Shown here piece by piece: positions 43,906-53,365 of a DNA stretch of 64,000 bases. Location: NCBI GenBank assembly GCA_002395235.1, contig DGWK01000032.1, forward strand, positions 156,863-220,862. Direction: 5' to 3'. Both the position numbers and the translations under genes were made by a program. Below the pieces are notes generated by a model that did not search any database, was not told the DNA's origin, and worked only from the letters and a program-made list of their open reading frames with translations. Positions within the stretch are counted from its first letter, which is position 1. The number at the start of each line of letters is the position of its first letter. The stretch is from Lachnospiraceae bacterium UBA4260. GTDB taxonomy: Bacteria > Bacillota > Clostridia > Lachnospirales > Lachnospiraceae.

Positions 43906-45401
43906 GTCTTTTTCACTATTCTCCTGCCGCTGGATTTGATCGCCCTCTGCGGACATACCAGCACGCACAGGTGACATCCGACGCATTTGGCCGCATTCAT
44001 CTGCGGCCTGCGCTCCGGCGAGAGGGTGATCGCCTGATGCCCTCCGTCCGCGCAGGAGATCTCACAGCGCCCGCATCCGATGCACTTCTTCATGTTGAAT
44101 TTGGGATAGACGATCGTGTCTCTCTCCAGGACGTCCGTCGTGTCGCTGACTACCTCCAGTCCTACTCCCTTCACTCGGGAGACATTGTCCAGGCCCTTCG
44201 CCGCAAGATAGTAATTCAGGCCCGACTTCAGGTCGTCAATGATCCGGTACCCGTACTGCATGACGGCCGTAGTGACCTGTACGCTTCCCGCGCCCATCAT
44301 GATGAACTCCAGCGCGTCCGACCAGCACTCGATACCGCCCATGGCGCTCAGATGCATGTCCGCCAGTTCGGGATTGTGCCCCATCTCCGCGATAAACCGC
44401 AGTGCGATCGGCTTTACGGCGTTGCCGCTGTATCCGCCCACGGCGGACATCCCGTGCACCGCCGGCGCCGAGACATACGTGTGGGGATTGACCCCGATAA
44501 TGCTCTTGATCGTGTTGATCGCGGCGATTCCGTCCGCCCCTCCGCGCCTTGCCGCTTCCGCGGCAGGGCTCATCCGGTCGACGTTGGGCGTGAGCTTTGC
44601 AAGGATCGGGATCTTCGCGCCGCGGCGGGCCGCCGCCGTAAATCTCTCCACCAGCTCCGGCACCTGCCCGATATCCGAGCCCAGGCCGCCTTCCGCCATA
44701 TTGGGACAGGAGAAATTGAGCTCGATGGCGTCCGCCCCGTTCTCCTGACACAGACGCGCCAGGCGCTCCCAGTCCTCGTCGTCCGTTCCCATGATCGACG
44801 CCAGAATGAACTTGGTCGGATAGTTCGCCTTCAGGCGGCGGAAGATCTCCATATTCTCTTCCACGCTGTGGTCGGAGAGCTGTTCCACATTCTTAAAGCC
44901 GATAATGCCGCCGTTGTCGCCGTTGATCGCCGAATACCGGGGCGACGCCTCATGGATTTCCAGAGAGCAGATCGTCTTGAAAGCCGCTCCTGCCCAGCCG
45001 GCCTCGAAAGCCCTGGCGCACATATCGTAAGTGCTCGCCACGACCGACGACGAGAGCAGGAAAGGGTTCTCCAGAGGTATCCCGCACAACTGCGTGCGCA
45101 GCCTCTCTTCGTTCTCCGGCATTGCAATCTCCAGCTCCGGCTTCACTTCCTCATACAGCCGCCCGATCAGATTCCGGATCGGTACCTGATGCGGGCGCAC
45201 ACATGCCTCTTCACACGGTGCAGAGCATCCTGCGCATGGATTCTCGTCCGGCAAAATACCGGCCGCCGTATTTTCATTATCAAACCATATACTTCTGAGA
45301 AGCACTGCCGGGTCCAGCTTGCAGCAGGCTGCGCTGCACGGCGCATTATGGCATAATGCGCAATTGATCATATCAGAACGGTATAGTTTCTTACCAAACA
45401 T
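43902..45401 (-). CDS. preA: Dihydropyrimidine dehydrogenase PreA-like, with N-terminal Cys domain
   Basis: 499 residues. N-terminal 80 residues carry C14/C17/C22/C26 (NCALCHNAPCSAAC) and C56/C59/C63/C67 (CAGCSAPCEEAC), the Fe-S pattern found at the N-terminus of PreT/GltD. Residues 105-400 form a DHOD-type FMN barrel (ELNFSCPNMAEGGLGSDIGQ, LAKLTPNVDRM). The C-terminus has two 4Fe-4S motifs (CIGCGRCEISC, CVGCHLCVLVCP). It should reduce uracil or thymine. No preT gene is adjacent; the partner is unknown. RBS AGGAGG precedes MFGKKLY. Confidence 0.88.
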   Translation of the reverse strand: MFGKKLYRSDMINCALCHNAPCSAACCKLDPAVLLRSIWFDNENTAAGILPDENPCAGCSAPCEEACVRPHQVPIRNLIGRLYEEVKPELEIAMPENEERLRTQLCGIPLENPFLLSSSVVASTYDMCARAFEAGWAGAAFKTICSLEIHEASPRYSAINGDNGGIIGFKNVEQLSDHSVEENMEIFRRLKANYPTKFILASIMGTDDEDWERLARLCQENGADAIELNFSCPNMAEGGLGSDIGQVPELVERFTAAARRGAKIPILAKLTPNVDRMSPAAEAARRGGADGIAAINTIKSIIGVNPHTYVSAPAVHGMSAVGGYSGNAVKPIALRFIAEMGHNPELADMHLSAMGGIECWSDALEFIMMGAGSVQVTTAVMQYGYRIIDDLKSGLNYYLAAKGLDNVSRVKGVGLEVVSDTTDVLERDTIVYPKFNMKKCIGCGRCEISCADGGHQAITLSPERRPQMNAAKCVGCHLCVLVCPQRAIKSSGRRIVKKT

Positions 45402-45511
45402 AATGGCCTCCTGTCCTGAAAACAGTCTGCAGTTCATTGTATATATTTTACCATTTTTGCAGTCATTCATCACTCAGGAATCGCGACCAAAACCAGCATC
45501 TCAAAAAATCG

Positions 45512-45540
45512 TTGACATCATTTTGATTTAATGATATAAA
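45512..45540 (+). promoter_or_regulatory. Promoter of the T-box/trpB transcript
   Basis: TTGACA (45512-45517), 17-bp spacer, TATAAA (45535-45540): close to consensus. Confidence 0.8.
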
Positions 45541-45549
45541 GTATTAAAC

Positions 45550-45830
45550 TGTTGAAGAAGAGTGAGTAGGTTCTTCCAATGTTTCCACAGAGAGCTGCAG
45601 GCGGTGGGATTGCAGTGTGACACGAGAATCGAATGGACTTCTGAGGGCGAGCAGAAACCGGATTTAAGCTTGAATTCGGGAGTATTCGAGACGGAGCAGA
45701 CACTTCGTAAACAAAGTCAGCATATGTCAGTATGCGTTAAGTGGGCGTGGTATCACGTCAAGCCGGGTGGCACCGCAGGATCGAATTTTCAGACCCTGTC
45801 CCAGCAAATACACTGGGACAGGGTCTTTGT
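45550..45830 (+). promoter_or_regulatory. T-box leader, tryptophan type
   Basis: Stem I marks: GAAGAAGAGTGAGTAGG (45555-45571) and AGAGAGCTGCAGGCGGTGGG with its TTGCAGTGTG partner. The specifier loop reads GAATGGAC, with TGG (Trp) at 45634-45636 followed by A. The antiterminator T-box GGGTGGCACCGC lies at 45765-45776. The terminator GACCCTGTCCCAG/CTGGGACAGGGTC is at 45791-45827. Uncharged tRNA-Trp would lift termination. Confidence 0.93.
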
Positions 45831-45897
45831 CTTGTCCCGAGCATACTAAATTACCGGCGCCGCGCGCCAAAAATTGCAATGCGAAAGGAGAAAAACC

Positions 45898-47274
45898 ATG
45901 GCAAACAACAATCAGAAGATTCCCTATAAGATCTATCTTTCTGAGAACGAGATTCCCAAGACATGGTACAACGTCAGGGCAGATATGAAGAACAAGCCCG
46001 CTCCCCTTCTCAACCCCGGTACACTCCAGCCCATGACGGCCCAGGAACTCAGCGCCGTTTTCTGCGAAGAACTGGTGGCCCAGGAACTCGATAACGAGAA
46101 TCCCTATATTGCGATCCCGGAAGAGATCCAGAACTTCTACAAGATGTACCGCCCGTCACCGCTGGTGCGCGCATACTGTCTTGAGAAGAAGCTGCAGACT
46201 CCCGCACATATTTATTACAAGTTCGAGGGCAACAACACGAGCGGAAGCCACAAGCTCAACTCTGCGGTTCCTCAGGCTTATTACGCCAAGAAACAGGGCC
46301 TCAAAGGTGTCACGACCGAAACCGGCGCCGGTCAGTGGGGCACAGCACTGTCGATGGCCTGCTCCTATTTTGACCTCGATTGCAAAGTCTACATGGTCAA
46401 GGTGAGCTATGAACAAAAACCCTTCCGCCGCGAAGTTATGCGCACCTACGGTGCTTCCGTGACTCCTTCCCCGTCCGACACGACGCAGGTCGGCCGTAAG
46501 ATCCTCGCCGAGCACCCCGGCACAACCGGTTCTCTGGGCTGCGCGATCTCCGAGGCAGTGGAAGTCGCGGTCACCAATCCCGGTTACCGTTACGTGCTCG
46601 GGTCCGTACTCAATCAGGTCCTTCTGCACCAGTCCGTCATCGGTCTCGAGACCAAGGCGGCGCTCGATAAATACGGCATCAAGGCCGACATGATTATCGG
46701 CTGCGCCGGCGGCGGCTCCAACCTGGGCGGCCTCATCGCTCCTTTCATGGGCGAAAAGCTGCGCGGTGAGGCGGACTACCGCATCATTGCCGTTGAGCCG
46801 GCTTCCTGCCCCAGCTTCACCCGCGGCGTTTACGCCTATGACTTCTGCGATACCGGCATGGTCTGCCCGCTCGCCAAGATGTACACACTGGGCAGCGATT
46901 TCATTCCCGCGCCCAACCACGCCGGCGGCCTGCGTTACCATGGCATGAGCCCTGTGCTCTCCCAGCTCTACGACGACGGCCTTATGGAAGCTGTCTCCGT
47001 CAAGCAGACCGATGTCTTCGAAGCAGCTGAAATGTTCGCACGCGTAGAAGGAATCCTGCCGGCACCCGAGAGCTCCCACGCGATCCGCGTAGCTATCGAC
47101 GAGGCTCTTAAGTGCAAAGAAACCGGCGAAGCCAAGAACATCGTCTTCGGCCTCACCGGTACCGGTTACTTCGATATGGTCGCTTATGAGAAATATCACG
47201 ACGGCCTGATGACGGACTATGTCCCGACCGACGAAGAACTCGCGGTCTACCGCGCGAAGCTTCCGAAGGTGTGA
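45898..47274 (+). CDS. trpB: TrpB2-type tryptophan synthase beta chain
   Basis: 458 residues, PLP enzyme joining indole and serine. The PLP lysine is K119 in NNTSGSHKLNSA; phosphate-binding Gly loop IGCAGGGSNLGG; ETGAGQWG and the C-terminal FGLTGTGYFDM are clear. N-terminal 80 residues with LYYR-like and PRPTPLV-like replaced by MYRPSPLVRA mark the TrpB2 branch. No trpA adjoins it, so it likely salvages free indole. Start ATG after AAAGGAG. Controlled by the T-box upstream. Confidence 0.95.
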   Translation: MANNNQKIPYKIYLSENEIPKTWYNVRADMKNKPAPLLNPGTLQPMTAQELSAVFCEELVAQELDNENPYIAIPEEIQNFYKMYRPSPLVRAYCLEKKLQTPAHIYYKFEGNNTSGSHKLNSAVPQAYYAKKQGLKGVTTETGAGQWGTALSMACSYFDLDCKVYMVKVSYEQKPFRREVMRTYGASVTPSPSDTTQVGRKILAEHPGTTGSLGCAISEAVEVAVTNPGYRYVLGSVLNQVLLHQSVIGLETKAALDKYGIKADMIIGCAGGGSNLGGLIAPFMGEKLRGEADYRIIAVEPASCPSFTRGVYAYDFCDTGMVCPLAKMYTLGSDFIPAPNHAGGLRYHGMSPVLSQLYDDGLMEAVSVKQTDVFEAAEMFARVEGILPAPESSHAIRVAIDEALKCKETGEAKNIVFGLTGTGYFDMVAYEKYHDGLMTDYVPTDEELAVYRAKLPKV

Positions 47275-47316
47275 GAATAAAGCCGTCTGCCATAAAAGTG
47301 CCTTAATTGTAAAAGT

Positions 47317-47356
47317 GCAAATGCCCCCCGGTGATGTTGCTGCCGGGGGCATTTGC
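47317..47356. terminator. Hairpin after trpB
   Basis: GCAAATGCCCCC/GGGGGCATTTGC with an inner loop GGTGATGTTGCTGCC. The following T run is poor (GCGCCTAAAAACC), so termination strength is uncertain. Confidence 0.6.
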
Positions 47357-47444
47357 GCCTAAAAACCCTGTCAATGAATCCGGTGTACAAAGATTCTAAA
47401 AACTTGTTGCCGGGATGACAAAACTGTATGCCTATCTTTTGTAA

Positions 47445-47645
47445 TCAATAAAACTTTACGTAGTCTTCACAAGAGCCGGCCGCCCCCGGATAGTAGTATT
47501 CGCTATCCCATTTGCAGTATATTTGTCCATCACCTTTAGTATGCTCACCATCGCAGTGTTTACAATCAAAACATAATTTTTCGCCAGGTTTATATCTTAC
47601 GGATTGGTGCTCATCATTTTTCTTAAACATATCAAATAATCCCAT
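47445..47645 (-). CDS. Cys-rich mini-protein, probable zinc binder
   Basis: 66 residues. After an N-terminal amphipathic MGLFDMFKKND come CFDCKHC (CxxCxxC), a distal IYCKWDSEYYYPGAAGSC and DYVKFY end. Five Cys suggest a zinc knuckle. Not a family I can name. Notably AT-richer than neighbours. RBS AAAGGGGG; start chosen at MGLFDMF. Confidence 0.75.
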   Translation of the reverse strand: MGLFDMFKKNDEHQSVRYKPGEKLCFDCKHCDGEHTKGDGQIYCKWDSEYYYPGAAGSCEDYVKFY

Positions 47646-47841
47646 ATGCTTTCCCCCTTTTTTCATAATAATCTTGATACTCCTGAATCTAATCAGGTTC
47701 TATATTTAAAATTAACTCACAGTACTGCTTTTTGTCAAAGGCCTCTCTATTGTTTTGGAGTTATTGTTATGCAAAATCATCATACGGTTTTAGCAGTGCC
47801 TTGTTGATCCGTAAAAAAGAGACGGCGGAGATTACGATGAA

Positions 47842-47988
47842 ATGGACGACCATGAATCAAATGAATTGTCATTCAACGGCGGGAATGCGGAGACATCCGA
47901 CATATATGCTCCTGAAACGATTTTTGGTCCTAAAGGATATGTTCTTTATTTCCAAAAATCGGGAAATCGCAATGGACTGCGCAAGTGA
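47842..47988 (+). CDS. Small ORF, doubtful
   Basis: 48 codons (MDDHESNELSFNGGNAETSD, ending with QKSGNRNGLRK) in a different frame to the glycosyltransferase remnant and overlapping its start by 17 bp. Base use looks coding, but only GGAG 12 nt upstream serves as RBS. It could be the tail of a lost gene. Not recognised. Confidence 0.25.
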   Translation: MDDHESNELSFNGGNAETSDIYAPETIFGPKGYVLYFQKSGNRNGLRK

Positions 47989-48929
47989 AGAGGAATATCT
48001 GGAGCGCTGCCTTTCCAGCGTGCTTTCACAGCCCTTTTCTGATTACGAAGTCATCCTTGTCGATGACGGCTCCGACGATGGTACCGGAGATATCTGTACC
48101 CGATTCGCAGAAGCAAATGCGGCTGTCCGTGTCTTCCATGTTCCGCATGGAGGGCTGGGATATGCCAGGAACATCGGTATGAAGCAATGCCCACGGCGAT
48201 TATATCCTGTTCCTTGACAGCGATGATTATATTGCGCCTGACAGCTTGTGTTCGCTCGCTTCCGCTATCCGCGGTGCTGACTTGTACCTGCTCCGTTCAC
48301 AAAAAGTTTCGCAGGGAGAAATCCTGGAACCTCTGCGCATAGTTGAAGATTACCGCGAAACAGATTTTCCTTCGCAGCTCCTCCGCCTTATCCGGGAAGA
48401 GGTTCTTTTTTGTTCGCCTTGTGACAAAGCGGTCTCCCGCAGGCTCATTGTTGAAAACCAGATCTGTTTTCCGGAAGACAGGCGGAATGAAGACATCCTT
48501 TGGGTCGCGCAGATTATCACTCACATTCAATCGCTCGGCATAATCAACGAGCCATATTACTATTATGAGCAGCACCGACCGGGGTCCTTGTCCCGAAACT
48601 TTTCCTGCTGCAACGTTGAGGATGTCATCACGTCGATCCAGGAGGCCCTTAAATACTGCGTGGAGGCACCCGCAGAACAACAGATGGCAGTATTTTGTTT
48701 TCTCTCTTTTCAGTTCGTGTGGATACTGCCGTATCTGCCAATATGCAGGGATGCCGGACTCGTCCGCTATATGCAGGATAATGCATGGCTGCTAAAATCG
48801 CACCCTTCGCATGCATGGTACTATAATGCCATCCGTCTGTTTGGCATTGCGGCTGTAAGCCACGCCCTGGAACTCTATACAAAATGGAAATATGCAATCA
48901 ATTCGCGGATGAAACGGCTTCGGAGGTAA
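47972..48929 (+). pseudogene. GT2 glycosyltransferase, frameshifted and 5'-truncated
   Basis: Part one (frame of 47972) has EEYLERCLSSVLSQPFSDYE, VILVDDGSDDGTGD and GGLGYARNIGM, then breaks after MKQC. Part two, in the next frame from about 48190, continues GDYILFLDSDDYI (the DxD) to the stop at 48927-48929. A 1-2-base loss near 48185-48195 explains it. The N-terminal VSVIIPVYN strand of the fold is also missing. Without repair it cannot make an intact enzyme; a sequencing error for the frameshift alone is possible. Confidence 0.8.
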
Positions 48930-48933
48930 CTGC

Positions 48934-49863
48934 ATGGCTTTATTGGAACGCGGAGCCTTCGCGGCTCCTGATTCAGCTCAGCGAAACGGAACTTTGGGGC
49001 TGACAATGATGAATGAAATCTCATCACCGGCGATAAACGCCGCTGAAGTACAGAAAGTGATAACTCACCGTCTGCTGATCGGCGACAATCAATCCGTCGT
49101 CCCGTATCTTATCCAGAGTTCGGAGACGTTTGACGTCGCCTATCTGGATCCTCCATATAACGGCTATGTAATGAAGAATGGCGCTTACGTACCCGAAATC
49201 GATGACGAGCTCTGGCTTTCCCGGTTGAGAAACCTGATTCAAAAAGTTCATACACTCCTGTCTGACGACGGTTTGCTGTTTCTCAGTATCAACGACAGGG
49301 AGGCGGCTTATTGCCGGGTCATCTGCGATGAAGTCTTCGGAAAGCAGAACTTTATGGCACAGATCGTCCGCCGTCGGACCAACAGACCGCTTCATGCACA
49401 TGTATTTAGCCGGGAGCACGAATACATTCTGACTTTTGCGAAGAATGCGGAGAGAATCCATGCAAGCTGGGACCGTCCGCCCGTTTCCACCTGGTGGGAT
49501 TTCGCAGGAACGGATGAAGACGCCGCGCAGGAAATTAGGGCACAATTCGGGAATCTGGTATTTGATCATGCAAAGCCATCGGCGCTCATCGGCAACTGTA
49601 TTGCAATCTGTCAGAAAAAGGATGCAAAGGTGTTGGATGTCTACGCTGGGTCAGGAACGACTGCACAGGCTGTCGAAACGCTCAACCGGGCAGACTCCGG
49701 TACAAGATCGTTCACGCTCATTCAGCGAAAAGAGTGTTATCATGGCTGTGATATCTCTGAAATCTGTGAAAGACGCATTCAAAAGATTATTTCCGGATCA
49801 TTTCTTGCACAGAAATGTATTATATATCAGGCGCATGTTCCAAATGATATTAATACTCAGTAA
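48934..49863 (+). CDS. Orphan DNA methyltransferase (N6-adenine/N4-cytosine, beta class)
   Basis: 309 residues. Catalytic motif IV DPPYNG (residues 72-77) comes before the SAM-binding motif I LDVYAGSGTTAQ (234-245), the order of beta-class enzymes (type III Mod-like). A short target-recognition region lies between (about 145-210, RRRTNRPLHAHVFSREHEY). No endonuclease gene adjoins it. SD GGAGGT lies 7 nt before the ATG and overlaps the end of the glycosyltransferase remnant. Short for a Mod subunit, so it is a compact solitary enzyme. Confidence 0.85.
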   Translation: MALLERGAFAAPDSAQRNGTLGLTMMNEISSPAINAAEVQKVITHRLLIGDNQSVVPYLIQSSETFDVAYLDPPYNGYVMKNGAYVPEIDDELWLSRLRNLIQKVHTLLSDDGLLFLSINDREAAYCRVICDEVFGKQNFMAQIVRRRTNRPLHAHVFSREHEYILTFAKNAERIHASWDRPPVSTWWDFAGTDEDAAQEIRAQFGNLVFDHAKPSALIGNCIAICQKKDAKVLDVYAGSGTTAQAVETLNRADSGTRSFTLIQRKECYHGCDISEICERRIQKIISGSFLAQKCIIYQAHVPNDINTQ

Positions 49864-49938
49864 GCGCCTGGTTTCGGGGTGGATTTAGTTCCCCCGAAAT
49901 TAGACGCTCGCGACTGTATTGAACATATTTACTGTAAA

Positions 49939-49975
49939 AATGGGGGTGTCGCATTTGCGACACCCCCATTTTTTT
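49939..49975. terminator. Bidirectional terminator
   Basis: AATGGGGGTGTCG/CGACACCCCCATT with TTTTTTT on the plus side and TTTTTAC on the minus. It ends the methyltransferase and the convergent symporter gene. Confidence 0.9.
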
Positions 49976-49990
49976 ATCATAACCTGACGC

Positions 49991-51217
49991 TTACTCCAGA
50001 CTGTCTTCCGGTTTCACTTCCGCAATACCATGCTTCTCCGCATATCCGGTGAGGAACAGAGTCAGCGCGCCGTCGCCTGTGACGTTGCAGGCTGTTCCGA
50101 AGGAATCCTGCAGAGCGAAGATGGTCAGCATCAGCGCCGTGCCGTTCTCGTCGAAGCCGAGAACGCCGGTGATCAGGCCCAGGGAAGCCATGACGGTTCC
50201 GCCGGGAACGCCGGGCGCGCCGATTGCGAAGACGCCCAGAAGCAGGCAGAACAGGATCATCTTTCCGGGAGACGGGAATTCGCCGTAGAGCATCTTGGAT
50301 ACTGCCATGACGAAGAACGTCTCTGTCATAACGGATCCGCACAGATGAATGTTGGCGAAAAGCGGAATGCCGAAGTTCACCAGGTCATCGCGGAGCGGAG
50401 GCTCGGACTTTCTCGCGCAGTCCAGTGCCACAGACAGTGTAGCCGCGCTGGACATGGTTCCGACCGCCGTCATGTATGCGGGGCCGTAATTCTTTATGAT
50501 ATCAAACGGGTTCTTTCCGGAATAGGCACCTGCAATGCCGTACAGAAGCGTCAGCCAGATGTAGTGGCCGATCATGACGATCACAATGATGATCAGGAAG
50601 ATAGGAAGCTGCTTCGTGATCGTTCCTTCATAGGCCAGTGTGCAGAATGTGCAGCCGATCAGGATCGGCAGTACCGGAATGACGAATCTTGTGACAATGC
50701 TCAGCACGATCTGCTGGAATTCCTCCAGAATATTGGTGACCAGTCTGCTGCCGTTCCATGCCGCGGACAGACCCACCAGCACTGAGAAGAACAGTGCCGA
50801 CATGACGGGCATGATCTGCGGGATGGTCAGCTCGAACACGACCGGAGGCAGTTCCTTAAGTCCGTCCACCTCAGGGCTGATATTAAGGAAAGGCAAAATA
50901 GTGAAGCCCGCTCCTGTGGCGAAGAACGCCGCGCCGATCGACGAAATATACGCGATGCAGAGCGCAACGATCAGCATGCGGGAGGCATTGTTGCCGAGCC
51001 TTGTGATCGAAGGCGCGATGAAGCCGATGATGATCAGCGGCACGCAGAAATTGATGAACTGGCTGGCTATGAACTTAACTGTGACAATGATGTTGAGCAG
51101 CGCTGTCGCGATGCCGCTTCCATCCATGGCACTCAGGATCAGGCCTGCGCCGATACCTACGGCCAGCGCGACCAGAAGTCTGAATGGCAAACTGCTTGTA
51201 AAACTCTCTTTTTTCAT
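49991..51217 (-). CDS. Dicarboxylate/amino acid:cation symporter (DAACS)
   Basis: 408 residues, eight helices plus hairpins. Family marks: GTMSSAATLSVALDCARK (HP1 serine-rich) and GAPGVPGGTVMASLGLITGV (HP2), with the QDSFGTACNVTGDGALTLF NxxxD motif. It imports a small amino acid or dicarboxylate with Na+. It lies 97 bp after the cysteine desulfidase gene, suggesting cysteine or serine uptake. Confidence 0.93.
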   Translation of the reverse strand: MKKESFTSSLPFRLLVALAVGIGAGLILSAMDGSGIATALLNIIVTVKFIASQFINFCVPLIIIGFIAPSITRLGNNASRMLIVALCIAYISSIGAAFFATGAGFTILPFLNISPEVDGLKELPPVVFELTIPQIMPVMSALFFSVLVGLSAAWNGSRLVTNILEEFQQIVLSIVTRFVIPVLPILIGCTFCTLAYEGTITKQLPIFLIIIVIVMIGHYIWLTLLYGIAGAYSGKNPFDIIKNYGPAYMTAVGTMSSAATLSVALDCARKSEPPLRDDLVNFGIPLFANIHLCGSVMTETFFVMAVSKMLYGEFPSPGKMILFCLLLGVFAIGAPGVPGGTVMASLGLITGVLGFDENGTALMLTIFALQDSFGTACNVTGDGALTLFLTGYAEKHGIAEVKPEDSLE

Positions 51218-51314
51218 TTCCTGTTTCCCCTCTTTTTATTTGTTTCTATATGAAAACCCGCACTGCGGACTTCTTTGCCGCACAGGCGCGCCTGTTAAGC
51301 GAAAAAGCCGTCCG

Positions 51315-52622
51315 TCACAGGCAGGAATTCACGTCCACCTTGTCGATCATGACATTGAGGATCTCCTTATCGGTCTCCTTCATGCCGACCTTGCCGATGT
51401 ATCCCATATTCTTGATGGTCTGCTCTACATCGCTCTCGACGAAGCCTTCACCGCCGCGGAATTCTTTCTGGCTGACGCTCATATAGTGGGCCAGGAGAGC
51501 CGCGTGAACGGAGGACGCTATTTTGGCGGCGCAACTGGGCTTTGCGCCGTCACAGACGATTCCGCCGACATTTCCGAGCGTGTTTGTGATCGTTCCGCCG
51601 ATCTGCTCATAAGTTCCGCCGGACATGTAGGTGATTCCCGCGCCTGCTCCGCAGGCTGCGCTCACCGCGCCGCAGAAAGCGGACAGCGATCCGATATAGT
51701 GCTTGATGTAGATAGACACCAGGTTCGAGACCAGAAGGCATCTGTACATCTTCTCTTTGGACAGGTGCCAGCGCTCTGCGTAGGTCACGATGGGCAGCGT
51801 GACCGTGATTCCCTGGTTCCCACTTCCGGAATTGATGATGACCGGCATGGGACATCCGCTCATACGGGCGTCGGAGCCAGCCGCGGCGCGCGCGCAGGCG
51901 CAGCACTTGACGTCGTCGCTCCAGTTCTCCAGTATGGTCTTTCCGACTCTGGCTCCCCAGGGATTGTCAAGTCCTTCCTGGGAGATCGCCGTATTGCAGG
52001 TCACCTGGCGCTCGAGAACTTCCTCCACTTCGGAGAGGTCCACAGTGGTCGCGTAGTCAAGGATCCCCTGCAGTGTCATCTTGTTCCGGTCTCCTTTGGG
52101 CTTGTCGTCTTCCTCATGTGCGGAAGTCTTCTCCGCTATGAAGATGGTCTTTCCGTCCTTCTCGATCTCCGTGATATCCGTGTGGTGTTCTTCGATCGTG
52201 ACGGAGGCCTTGTGATCCTCATTCCACATCTCTGCCTTGATGTACAGGTTGGGCACATCTTCAGCCAGCGCCACGTCGCAGATTCCGGCTTCCACCAGTT
52301 CCCGCGTCTTTTTGCGGGCTTCATCATCCGCGTCCGCGATGACTTCCAGCATCTTGTCGGGGTTTCCGCCCACGACGCCGAGCACCGCTGCCGCCTCGAT
52401 TCCCTTCATTCCTCCGGAATTGGGCACGGTGACGCCCTTCACGTTTTTGATAATATTTCCCGAGCAGGTGATCCGGATGTGGTCCGGCATCACGCCCAAT
52501 TCCTTATAAGCTTTCGCGGCGGCATAAGCAATGGCAATCGGTTCCGTACATCCCATTGCCGCTACAAGCTCTTCTTTGAGAATTGTCGTATAGTTTTTCG
52601 ATAATTCTTCACTAAGCTGCAT
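51315..52622 (-). CDS. cyuA: L-cysteine desulfidase / UPF0597 (CyuA-like)
   Basis: 435 residues. Family marks: AMGCTEPIAIAYAAAKA, SGNIIKNVKGVTVPNSGGMKG, SGSGNQGITVTLPIV and a C-rich SACGAGAGITYMSGG. CyuA is an oxygen-sensitive Fe-S enzyme that breaks cysteine to pyruvate, ammonia and sulfide; the same fold occurs in L-serine dehydratase alpha. Conserved Cys are present (C25, and in CNT, CPMP, CDGAKPSC). RBS AGAGGGG. Likely co-transcribed with the symporter. Confidence 0.88.
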   Translation of the reverse strand: MQLSEELSKNYTTILKEELVAAMGCTEPIAIAYAAAKAYKELGVMPDHIRITCSGNIIKNVKGVTVPNSGGMKGIEAAAVLGVVGGNPDKMLEVIADADDEARKKTRELVEAGICDVALAEDVPNLYIKAEMWNEDHKASVTIEEHHTDITEIEKDGKTIFIAEKTSAHEEDDKPKGDRNKMTLQGILDYATTVDLSEVEEVLERQVTCNTAISQEGLDNPWGARVGKTILENWSDDVKCCACARAAAGSDARMSGCPMPVIINSGSGNQGITVTLPIVTYAERWHLSKEKMYRCLLVSNLVSIYIKHYIGSLSAFCGAVSAACGAGAGITYMSGGTYEQIGGTITNTLGNVGGIVCDGAKPSCAAKIASSVHAALLAHYMSVSQKEFRGGEGFVESDVEQTIKNMGYIGKVGMKETDKEILNVMIDKVDVNSCL

Positions 52623-52642
52623 TTCTTTCCCCTCTCTGAGTT

Positions 52643-52667
52643 AAAGGCCGGTCTCGCGACCGGCCTT
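52643..52667 (-). terminator. Terminator of the HIT-protein gene
   Basis: AAGGCCGGTC/GACCGGCCTT with loop GCGA; a short TTTAA follows on the minus strand. It separates the HIT gene from cyuA. Confidence 0.7.
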
Positions 52668-52735
52668 CCCTGTTTTCAAAGTGAGCGCCGCGCGCGGCGT
52701 CCGATTCTTCAGCAGAAAACGGTTCCTCCCTCTTA

Positions 52736-53158
52736 TCAGCCTTTAATCACTGCGCGAAGCTTCGCCGCGACTTCCTCGCACTGCGCTTCGTCAAGTTTCT
52801 TGAGACCCGGATCCATCGCGAAAGTTCCGCCCCACTCGAACTCGTCTTTGTACTTGGGGACAAGGTGCATGTGAAGATGGTGGCCTGTGTCGCCGTACAT
52901 GCCATAGTTAAGTTTGTCGGGATGGAACGCCTTGTGGATCGCGTTCGCCGTCGTAACGACGTCCTCGATGAAAGCCGCCCTGTCTGCCTCGGAAAGTTCG
53001 ATCATTTCGGAGACGTGATGCTTGCTGGCAACGATCACGCGGCCGGGATGAGACTGCTCCTTGAAGAGATAGACTGTGCTGGCAGGGAGTTCACATATTT
53101 CATATCCAAACTTTGCAACCAGTTCGCCCTTTGCACAATAAGCGCAATTCATATCCAT
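52736..53158 (-). CDS. HIT family nucleotide hydrolase
   Basis: 140 residues. The HIT triad is HHLHMHLVP; CAYC at the N-terminus is half of a zinc site. Fold marks YLFKEQSHPGRVIVASKHH. It probably hydrolyses AMP-linked compounds (Hint-like). The ATG at 53158 has GGAGG 8 nt upstream; an in-frame upstream start lacks one. Confidence 0.93.
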   Translation of the reverse strand: MDMNCAYCAKGELVAKFGYEICELPASTVYLFKEQSHPGRVIVASKHHVSEMIELSEADRAAFIEDVVTTANAIHKAFHPDKLNYGMYGDTGHHLHMHLVPKYKDEFEWGGTFAMDPGLKKLDEAQCEEVAAKLRAVIKG

Positions 53159-53365
53159 ACTTAATACCTCCGTTTTCGTTATCTTCCAAAAGATTGAAAT
53201 CTTTACTGTCATATTGTACCACTATTGCATATTTTTATCACAACCTTTGGATAAAATATGGGACACAGTTGCATATTCAACAGTTTATTCTCCCGGTATG
53301 TGCTATCCTTTAGACATGATATTTATTATTGTGACAATACCGTCGATATTAAAAAAGGAGGCTGT

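Noticed and set aside
49991..51217. Glutamate-specific transporter
   Set aside because: Family fits, but substrate residues cannot be decided by eye; the cysteine desulfidase neighbour argues for another amino acid.
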